This document shows positions 55,189-61,899 of a stretch of DNA of 64,000 bases, piece after piece. Under the pieces are notes generated by a model. It saw only the letters and a program-made list of their open reading frames with translations. It was not told where the DNA came from and ran no database searches. Both the position numbers and the translations under genes were made by a program. Source of the stretch: Paludibacter sp. GTDB taxonomy: Bacteria; Bacteroidota; Bacteroidia; Bacteroidales; Paludibacteraceae. The DNA lies in NCBI GenBank assembly GCA_017882285.1, contig JADGPS010000001.1, positions 62,001 to 126,000 of the forward strand, written 5' to 3'. The stretch's first letter is position 1, and every line of letters begins with the position of its first letter.

Positions 55189-55677
55189 ATGTCAGAAAAC
55201 AATATCATTTCTATTGATTCAGTCATCGAAAATCTAATTTCAATTCATCCATTACTATCAAAAACCTTCACCCGCTCTATTCGGCATAAAACCAATCTGA
55301 ATCCGGGTTCGCTTTATGTGTTGGGTGTATTAACGCATTATGAAAAATTATCCATGTCCGAAATTGGGTGCAAATTGGCAATGCCGAAACCACATGTTAC
55401 CAATCAGGTTGATAAGCTGATTGTTGAAAATATGGTTGAACGGTTTTTCGATCCTGCCGACAGACGGATTATCAATATCAGGATTACTCCAAAAGGTATT
55501 GAAGATTTTAATGACATTAAACAGTCAATAAGTGAGGAGATGCGTCATAAACTGGAATTGTTAGATAACGAAACACTCGAAAAATTATCAGTTGCTTCGC
55601 TTCAAGTGAAAGAAATTTTAATGACAATTGATATGGACAGAACAAAAACATCTGGAACTTGTTGTAAATCGGAATAA
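55189..55677 (+). CDS. MarR-family transcriptional regulator
   Basis: Using the ATG at 55189 the protein has 162 residues. An in-frame ATG at 55165 would lie only about 8 bases after the predicted transcription start and within a repeat, so it is less likely. The winged-helix domain spans about 40-115: YVLGVLTHYEKLSMSEIGCK, LAMPKPHVTNQVDKLIVENM (recognition helix) and the wing FFDPADRRIINIRITPKG. The tail ends TCCKSE, with two adjacent Cys that might sense oxidants. It is the first gene of a marR-emrA-emrB-tolC operon, so it is a likely repressor of the pump. Confidence 0.9.
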   Translation: MSENNIISIDSVIENLISIHPLLSKTFTRSIRHKTNLNPGSLYVLGVLTHYEKLSMSEIGCKLAMPKPHVTNQVDKLIVENMVERFFDPADRRIINIRITPKGIEDFNDIKQSISEEMRHKLELLDNETLEKLSVASLQVKEILMTIDMDRTKTSGTCCKSE

Positions 55678-55735
55678 ACAAATAATTATTACATATTAAC
55701 AATATTTCAAAAGGCAAAATATAACATTTACGAAT

Positions 55736-56734
55736 ATGAAAAAGGCAAAAAAAGATTGGAAAATTTACATTCCGCTCTCGGTAGTTATTTTGATAGTGAT
55801 AATCGGCGGAATTTATTGGTACAAAGATTATTCGAGTTACATAAAAACGGATGATGCAGTAGTGGCATCGGATAATATCTCGGTGAGTCCGAAAATTATG
55901 GGTCGCATCAGCCGGCTTTATGCGCAAGAAGGCGATTCGGTAAAACAAGGACAACTGTTGGCTGAGTTAGATAGTGTAGATCTATTGGCACAAAAACAAC
56001 AGGTAATTGCGGCTAAAGCTCAAACTCAAGCTAATAAAGCTCAGACAGAAGCCAAATATCAATTTGATGAGAAAAACATCAAGGTCTTGCAAATTGGACT
56101 TGAAAAATCGAAAGAAGATTTTGATCGTGCAAATCTTCAATTTGCTGGTGGTGTTATCACGAAAGAACAATTCGACCACTTAAAAAAAACACAAGAAACG
56201 GCTCAGGCTCAATTGGAAGCGGCGAAAGCGCAGTTGGTGGTTTCGAAAACGATGATTATAAGTGCCGAAACAGCCATTGTAGGTGCTCAGGCACAAATTG
56301 GTGTGATTTCTACTCAGCTCAACAACACACGGTTACATGCACCGGTGGATGGTGTTGTAGCTAAACGTTGGTTGCTTCCGGGTGATATTACGCAACCCGG
56401 TCAATCAATCTACACCATAAATAACAACACCAAATTCTGGATACTCGTTTATTTGGAAGAAACAAAAATGGAAACTCTGCACCTCGGTCAAAAAGCTAAA
56501 ATTTCGCTGGACACCTATCCCGACGTGATATTCACCGGTAAAATATTTACGATGTCTTCAACAACCGCTTCGCAATTTTCGCTAATTCCGCCCAACAATG
56601 CTTCGGGAAATTTCACCAAAGTGACGCAACGCGTGGCAGTTAAAATTTCGATTGACGGAACAGAAGGCGGACAAAAATTGTCGTCGTTCAATTTATTGAC
56701 AGGTATGTCTGCTGTTGTTAAAATTATCAAGTAA
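55736..56734 (+). CDS. EmrA-like membrane fusion protein
   Basis: This 332-residue HlyD-family adaptor has an N-terminal membrane helix (about 11-29), a biotinyl-lipoyl-like half (DDAVVASDNISVSPKIMGRI and VKQGQLLAELD), a coiled-coil hairpin rich in Ala/Gln/Lys (about 85-185), and a barrel domain (LHAPVDGVVAKRWLLPGDIT, VYLEETKMETLHLGQKAKI). It bridges the inner-membrane EmrB pump to an outer-membrane TolC channel. emrB starts 2 bases after its stop. Confidence 0.93.
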   Translation: MKKAKKDWKIYIPLSVVILIVIIGGIYWYKDYSSYIKTDDAVVASDNISVSPKIMGRISRLYAQEGDSVKQGQLLAELDSVDLLAQKQQVIAAKAQTQANKAQTEAKYQFDEKNIKVLQIGLEKSKEDFDRANLQFAGGVITKEQFDHLKKTQETAQAQLEAAKAQLVVSKTMIISAETAIVGAQAQIGVISTQLNNTRLHAPVDGVVAKRWLLPGDITQPGQSIYTINNNTKFWILVYLEETKMETLHLGQKAKISLDTYPDVIFTGKIFTMSSTTASQFSLIPPNNASGNFTKVTQRVAVKISIDGTEGGQKLSSFNLLTGMSAVVKIIK

Positions 56735-56736
56735 TA

Positions 56737-58383
56737 ATGCGGAAAATAACACATACACATAGATTTCGCCGCAAAATTCGAAATAGCGATTCAGTTTATC
56801 ACCCGAAAAGTAAATTTTACAAATGGTTTGTGTTGGCTAATGTCATGTTGGGTACATTTATGGCGGTGCTCGACAGTACCATTGTCAATGTGAGTCTTCC
56901 CAAAATTATGTCATCTTTCGGCGTGGGACTTTCTACCATTCAATGGGTGATTACGGCTTACATGCTTGCCATGGCCGTCATGTTGCCCACTTCAGGCTGG
57001 TTGGCGGATAAGTTTGGTTATAAACGGGTCTATTTCTGGGGATTGTTTCTCTTTACATTCGGTTCGTTCTTATGCGGTATGTCCAACGACGAAAATACGC
57101 TTATAATGTCGCGTATTATTCAGGGATTGGGTGCCGGAATGATCCAACCACTCGGAATGGCCATTATTATCAGGGAATTTCCTTATAATCAACGTGGTTT
57201 GGCACTTGGGTTCTGGTCCATAGCCTCTGCAGCTTCCGTATCATTTGGACCGCTAATTGGCGGTTATCTGGTGGATAATTTCAGTTGGCAACTCATTTTT
57301 GACGTCAATGTACCGGTCGGTATTTTGGCCTTGTTCTTCACTGTGGTAATTCAGCGGGAATTTGTCAGTCCCAATGCACGGAAATTCGACTATATCGGCT
57401 TTATTTCGGTTATTATTTTCTTGCCGGTATTGCTTTTCGCACTTTCAGAAGGAAATGCAGCAACCAATTCCGCCGGCTGGTCAGCTCCATACATTTTGGC
57501 TTGTTTCGCCATTTCGGGTGTAGCACTGGCAGTTTTTCTTACCCATGAACTAACTACAAAAAATCCGTTACTCGACTTACGCCTGTTAGTGAATCGCAAT
57601 TTCGGAATGAGTAACTTATTGATGCTGGTATTCAGTATAGGTATGTTCGGTAGTACATTTTTGTTACCCCTTTATTTGCAAAATTCACTTGGTTACACGG
57701 CTTTGCAATCTGGAGCTGTTTTCTTGCCGGTGGGTATTATTCAAGGCGTAATGGCACCTTTGTCCGGTATATTTTCAGATAAGCTGAACCCGAGAATTCC
57801 TATTTTGGCTGGTGTCGGTTTATTGGTGTTTAGTTTTTATTTGAACTCAAATTTGTCGTTTCTCTCGGAACATTCGTTTATTATGACAACTCTCTATCTC
57901 AGAGGTTTTGGCATGGGAATGATTTTTACTCCTTTGAGTTCGTTTTCCTTGTCAACCATTGCACACGATAAGATGGCGCAGGCTGCGAGTATAACAAATA
58001 CGGTTCGTCAAATTGGAGGAAGTCTCGGTGTTGCATTGTTAAGTACCTTGTTAACGTCGCGCGTCAATTTTCATGCTCAAATGTATGGTGGAGCGGTTCA
58101 AGCCGGTTCGCAGGCATTTCAAAGTGCAACAAGAAATATGGCTTATTATATACAGCAACACGGTGGAGGTTCATTTGCCACAGCAATGAAACAAGGCCAG
58201 AGTCTGTTGATGTCGAATGTTAGTTCGCAAGCTTATATTCAGGGCATTGACGATGACTTTTTAATTGCTGCGTTAATAACTATGTTAGGATTTATTCCTA
58301 TTTTATTGCTGAAATCGAAAAGAAAAAGTCAAATAAATCAATTGAAAGGGGACTTAAAACCCCATGTAGAAATAATCGAATAA
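56737..58383 (+). CDS. EmrB-like MFS drug efflux transporter (DHA2, 14 helices)
   Basis: The 548-residue inner-membrane protein starts with a basic segment of about 25 residues, then LANVMLGTFMAVLDSTIVNV, the DHA2 motif D1. GWLADKFGYKRVYFWG is MFS motif A. GLGAGMIQPLGMAI and GPLIGGYLVDNFSWQLIFDVN (shortened here to the recognisable part) follow, the latter motif C. Fourteen helices can be counted. It exports hydrophobic compounds with protons; the drug range cannot be read. Confidence 0.93.
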   Translation: MRKITHTHRFRRKIRNSDSVYHPKSKFYKWFVLANVMLGTFMAVLDSTIVNVSLPKIMSSFGVGLSTIQWVITAYMLAMAVMLPTSGWLADKFGYKRVYFWGLFLFTFGSFLCGMSNDENTLIMSRIIQGLGAGMIQPLGMAIIIREFPYNQRGLALGFWSIASAASVSFGPLIGGYLVDNFSWQLIFDVNVPVGILALFFTVVIQREFVSPNARKFDYIGFISVIIFLPVLLFALSEGNAATNSAGWSAPYILACFAISGVALAVFLTHELTTKNPLLDLRLLVNRNFGMSNLLMLVFSIGMFGSTFLLPLYLQNSLGYTALQSGAVFLPVGIIQGVMAPLSGIFSDKLNPRIPILAGVGLLVFSFYLNSNLSFLSEHSFIMTTLYLRGFGMGMIFTPLSSFSLSTIAHDKMAQAASITNTVRQIGGSLGVALLSTLLTSRVNFHAQMYGGAVQAGSQAFQSATRNMAYYIQQHGGGSFATAMKQGQSLLMSNVSSQAYIQGIDDDFLIAALITMLGFIPILLLKSKRKSQINQLKGDLKPHVEIIE

Positions 58384-58439
58384 AATTTACATCTGCTCTT
58401 TAAGCTCCCTTAGGGAGTTCGGACAATAAATTCAAGAAT

Positions 58440-59774
58440 ATGAAATCAATTTATAAACTCTCAATAGCGTTGCTTCTATTACCACTTATGGCGATTCAAG
58501 GGCAGAATATTGACAAACAAGTTGTTGGTGATTCTTTGACTCTTTCCAACATAATAAATTCGGTAATAAATAATTACCCGTCACTTAAAAAAGCCGAAAA
58601 AGACATCCAATCGGAAAATGCAAAAATAGACCTTACAAAAACGGCTTATCTTCCCGATGTTAATTTCGCTACTTCCTACACACGTTTAGGTCCTACAACT
58701 TCAATTACAATGCCTATCGGAGGCGTAAACAGAATATTACAGTTATATCCCGAAGATGTTTATTCTGCGGCTATTTCAGTTAACGAAAATATTTATGATT
58801 TTGGTAAAACAACTAAAAGTGTTGCATTGAATGAGCAAAACAAAGAAATTGCTAAATTGTCGGTAACTCAAATAAAACAACGCTTATCATTGGCTTTAAT
58901 GTTTAACTTTTATTCAATTGCATTTATTCAGGAAGCCATTATAATCAAGGATGAAGAGCTTAAAACATTAAATGAACATTTGAATTTTGTAGAAAAAAAG
59001 GCTTCTACCGGATCGGCCACAAAATATGATATATTAACGACAAAAGTTCGTATTTCAGCCATCGAAAATCAAAAAACCGATTTACAGACTGCATTACAGA
59101 TTCAAAAAGGACAATTAAATTCATATCTTGGAAAATCTCAGGGAACGCAACTAGTCATTAAAAATGAATTGCTGATATCAAAGATCATTCCATCAGTCGA
59201 TTCACTTTGTAATATTGCATTTGCCAATCGGAATGAAATGAAAATTGCCCAACAAAAAGTAGCCATTTCACAATCACGCTTGAATGTGGTAAAAGTACAG
59301 AACAATCCATCATTGAATTTTTTCGCTTCAGGTGGAGTCAAAAATGGCTATTTCAATGATTTTTTGCAAGATGTTCCCAAACTTAATTTTGCTGTGGGTG
59401 TAGGATTAAAAGTTCCGATTTTTGATGCCAACCGTTCGAAATATATTAAAATTCAAGCAAATGCAGATATTGAAGGGAATCAACAGGAAACAGAACTCAC
59501 ACGAAGAAATATAACGAATGAGGTTGTGGAAAGCAAAGCCAATGCTCAGTCAGCATTAAAAAAAGTAACTCAGTCTGAATTGCAGTTGGAACAGGCAAAA
59601 CAAGCATATTCTCTGGCAGAAACAAATTTTGAAGCCGGTGTAATAACAAACCTCGATTTGTTAGATAGTTTTACTTCCTTAGCAGAAAGTAAACTGGTTT
59701 TATTGAAAACAAAAATTGATTATACGGTAAGTTTGTATAAATTGAAAATCGCTTTAGGAGAGCAGATATATTAA
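58440..59774 (+). CDS. TolC-family outer-membrane efflux channel
   Basis: The 444-residue protein has a signal peptide (about 1-21, ending AIQGQ) and two OEP repeats with long helices. DSLTLSNIINSVINNYPSLKK is typical of the mature start; GSATKYDILTTKVRIS and its second-half counterpart FEAGVITNLDLLDSFTSLAE mark the repeats. It forms the outer-membrane duct of the emrAB pump upstream. A 5-bp hairpin (58405-58417) in the gap to emrB has no T-run and should not stop transcription. Confidence 0.93.
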   Translation: MKSIYKLSIALLLLPLMAIQGQNIDKQVVGDSLTLSNIINSVINNYPSLKKAEKDIQSENAKIDLTKTAYLPDVNFATSYTRLGPTTSITMPIGGVNRILQLYPEDVYSAAISVNENIYDFGKTTKSVALNEQNKEIAKLSVTQIKQRLSLALMFNFYSIAFIQEAIIIKDEELKTLNEHLNFVEKKASTGSATKYDILTTKVRISAIENQKTDLQTALQIQKGQLNSYLGKSQGTQLVIKNELLISKIIPSVDSLCNIAFANRNEMKIAQQKVAISQSRLNVVKVQNNPSLNFFASGGVKNGYFNDFLQDVPKLNFAVGVGLKVPIFDANRSKYIKIQANADIEGNQQETELTRRNITNEVVESKANAQSALKKVTQSELQLEQAKQAYSLAETNFEAGVITNLDLLDSFTSLAESKLVLLKTKIDYTVSLYKLKIALGEQIY

Positions 59775-59867
59775 AAAAAATATTTCAATAAATCATTATA
59801 GATGAACTGATCTTTACGGATTGGCTCATTTTTATTATTTAAAATACTTTGATTAAAATGTTTTGAT

Positions 59868-59875
59868 TAATTTTG
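59868..59875 (+). promoter_or_regulatory. -7 promoter element of the SGNH hydrolase gene
   Basis: TAATTTTG matches TAnnTTTG, with TTTG at 59848-59851 as a possible -33 element (16 bases between). It supports the downstream ATG at 59936 as the start. Confidence 0.5.
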
Positions 59876-59935
59876 AGGTCAGAAATAAACAAATTCAGAT
59901 TTTTAAAAAACAACAAACTGTCAATTAGCTACATT

Positions 59936-60631
59936 ATGCGAACAAACTTCTTAATCAAATGTCTTTTTATGAGCATATTATCATTTATCAGTTTGCAACT
60001 CAATGCTCAGGATTGGGCAAATCTTAAAGGTTATCAAAATGAAAATGCAGCATTGACTGCACCTGCAAAAGGCGAAAACCGAGTTGTATTTATGGGAAAT
60101 TCCATTACACAAGGCTGGAAGGAAACTCACCCCAATTTTTTCTCCGAAAATCCATTTATCGATCGTGGTATCAGTGGACAAACCACTCCTCAAATGTTGA
60201 TTCGGTTTCGTCAGGATGTAATTGCACTTCAACCTAAAGTAGTAGTAGTTCTAGCAGGGACAAATGACATTGCCTGTAATACAGGTCCATCAACGTTGGA
60301 AATGATAATGGATAATCTGTCATCGATGGCCGATGTGGCTAATGCCAATAAAATTAAAGTTATTTTATGTTCCGTGTTGCCTGCATACGACTATCCATGG
60401 AAAAAAGGAATGGAACCCAACATTAAAATACCGAAACTGAACAAAATGATTAAAGCATATTGCGAAAAAAAGGGATTTTACTATCTGGATTTTTTCAGCG
60501 AAATGAATGATGGAAATAATGGAATGATAACCGAACTTACAACCGATGGCGTTCATTGCACAGCAAAGGGATACGATAAAATGGAATCAATGGTTAAACC
60601 AGCCATTGAAAAAGCATTGAAAACAAAATAA
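59936..60631 (+). CDS. Secreted SGNH/GDSL-family hydrolase
   Basis: From the ATG at 59936 the protein has 231 residues and a signal peptide ending at LQLNAQ. An in-frame ATG at 59873 lies within the promoter and is rejected. SGNH blocks: block I VFMGNSITQGW (nucleophile Ser), block II DRGISGQTT (Gly), block III LAGTNDIAC (Asn), block V TDGVHCTAKGY (Asp and His). These are esterases/acetylhydrolases of the GDSL type, often acting on carbohydrate acyl groups in Bacteroidota. The substrate is unknown, and it has its own promoter. Confidence 0.92.
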   Translation: MRTNFLIKCLFMSILSFISLQLNAQDWANLKGYQNENAALTAPAKGENRVVFMGNSITQGWKETHPNFFSENPFIDRGISGQTTPQMLIRFRQDVIALQPKVVVVLAGTNDIACNTGPSTLEMIMDNLSSMADVANANKIKVILCSVLPAYDYPWKKGMEPNIKIPKLNKMIKAYCEKKGFYYLDFFSEMNDGNNGMITELTTDGVHCTAKGYDKMESMVKPAIEKALKTK

Positions 60632-60688
60632 AATAGGCAAGACAAACGGATTGTTATTACTCAATTGCCCAAGAAAACGGAGGTAAAA

Positions 60689-60772
60689 ATGGACGAAAGA
60701 TTGATTATGGGAGACAAACCAATAATTGAATACCGAAAACACAGACAAGAATTGATGGATTTAAAATTTTAA
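60689..60772 (+). CDS. Possible small ORF with Shine-Dalgarno sequence
   Basis: A 27-codon frame starts MDERLIMGDKPIIEYRK and is preceded by GGAGG five bases before the ATG, which is unusual in Bacteroidota. It sits between the SGNH gene and a terminator. No homology is recognised. Chance occurrence or a gene relic are alternatives. Confidence 0.3.
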   Translation: MDERLIMGDKPIIEYRKHRQELMDLKF

Positions 60773-60787
60773 CCATACAATTTTCAC

Positions 60788-60826
60788 AAAAAAGCTGCCT
60801 CAAATTAATTTTGAGACAGCTTTTTT
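60788..60826. terminator. Bidirectional terminator
   Basis: AAAAAAGCTG-C-CTCAAA pairs with TTTGAG-A-CAGCTTTTTT. It serves the SGNH transcript and possibly the convergent orphan gene. Its core resembles the terminator at 31.56 kb. Confidence 0.8.
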
Positions 60827-60869
60827 AATATTTTCAAGAAAAAAAGATAGCGCCTAATTTCTTATAACT

Positions 60870-61331
60870 CTAGTCTTCAATTACAGTACCTAAATTTACA
60901 ACTTTCTCTTTACTTTTGAAATATAATTTTTCAAGATAGTCGATGTTGGGAAATTTAAATATTTTAAGTTCTTTATCAGTTTGATCTGAAATTTTTTGGG
61001 AATCAGATAAATCCCTTAAAAGATATTTATCTTCCGAAAGCGCCACCCTACTGAATTCCTGACAGTTATTATCAAAAAGATAAGACACACTCTTATAATA
61101 AATAATTTTCAACCCTACCATAGTGGGAGCTTTGAAAATATTCATTTCATTCCCAAGTCGTTTAAGCGACTTTCTCGTATGCAGTAAAACCCTGAATGCA
61201 CCCAGAGTTTCTGGAGAATTGGACTTCCAACTATTTTTATCGAAAACATAATTTACACCTTTTCGATACATGTTTTTTATAAATTCAATACTAGTCTTTT
61301 TGAATTTCTTTGATTCTTTTGTGCGCTTCAT
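60870..61331 (-). CDS. Small basic protein of unknown function
   Basis: This 153-residue protein is rich in Lys, Phe, Tyr and Asn, with no signal peptide. It seems to contain two related halves: FIKNMYRKGVNYVFDKNSW and LKIIYYKSVSYLFDNNCQ, and YLEKLYFKSKEKVVNLG at the end. The pattern (I/L)K.(I/M)Y.K.V.Y(V/L)FD.N thus repeats about three times with spacing of about 55 residues. I do not recognise the family. It is isolated, in AT-rich surroundings. Confidence 0.55.
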   Translation of the reverse strand: MKRTKESKKFKKTSIEFIKNMYRKGVNYVFDKNSWKSNSPETLGAFRVLLHTRKSLKRLGNEMNIFKAPTMVGLKIIYYKSVSYLFDNNCQEFSRVALSEDKYLLRDLSDSQKISDQTDKELKIFKFPNIDYLEKLYFKSKEKVVNLGTVIED

Positions 61332-61899
61332 CTTTATTTATTTTTATTGAAAAAACTGGTACCTATTATACATTTAATATTAACGAAAAATGAAAAAAAT
61401 GTTTTATGAAGTGATTAATATTTATTCCTTTAAGAAATACTTTATTATTTTTGTTCTGAGAGCATTAATCGTGCCAAATTGCTGCAAATTACAACAAAAT
61501 GAGTGTAATTTTACTATTATTTATTTTTTAACGTACCTGCATGGTTTCAACTGTTCAAAAGTAGTTTGATTTTTGCAAAATTCACACCACAAAGAATAAA
61601 ATCACGTATGTTGAATTATACTTTTTAACTTACAAAAAACAATGCGTTTTATAAGTTCTCATTCTATCAAAAAGCAATAAAAAAATTGATTATCAAATAA
61701 ATATAAACAAATTAATATAGAAAAAAATTAATAAAATTATCAATAAAGAAATCAGAATTTAACCAATGAAAACGCATTTACAAAATCTCAAATCAATTTT
61801 GTCAGCTTATAAATATTTTGTATCTTTGCGCCCGTATATTGTAAAGTTATCATAATGTCTAACCTACTAATTTATTAGTAATTAAAAAAAATTTCAGAA
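61332..61899. other. Long AT-rich intergenic region upstream of rpsA
   Basis: There are 568 bases without a supported gene. The right end holds the rpsA promoter. An imperfect hairpin AACTTAC...(T)AAGTT at about 61627-61657 has no T-run. Confidence 0.55.
61798..61828 (+). promoter_or_regulatory. Consensus Bacteroides promoter of rpsA
   Basis: TTTG (61798-61801) and TATCTTTG (61821-61828) are separated by 19 bases, the best match to the Bacteroides -33/-7 consensus in the window. Transcription would start near 61835, leaving a leader of about 65 bases. Confidence 0.75.
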
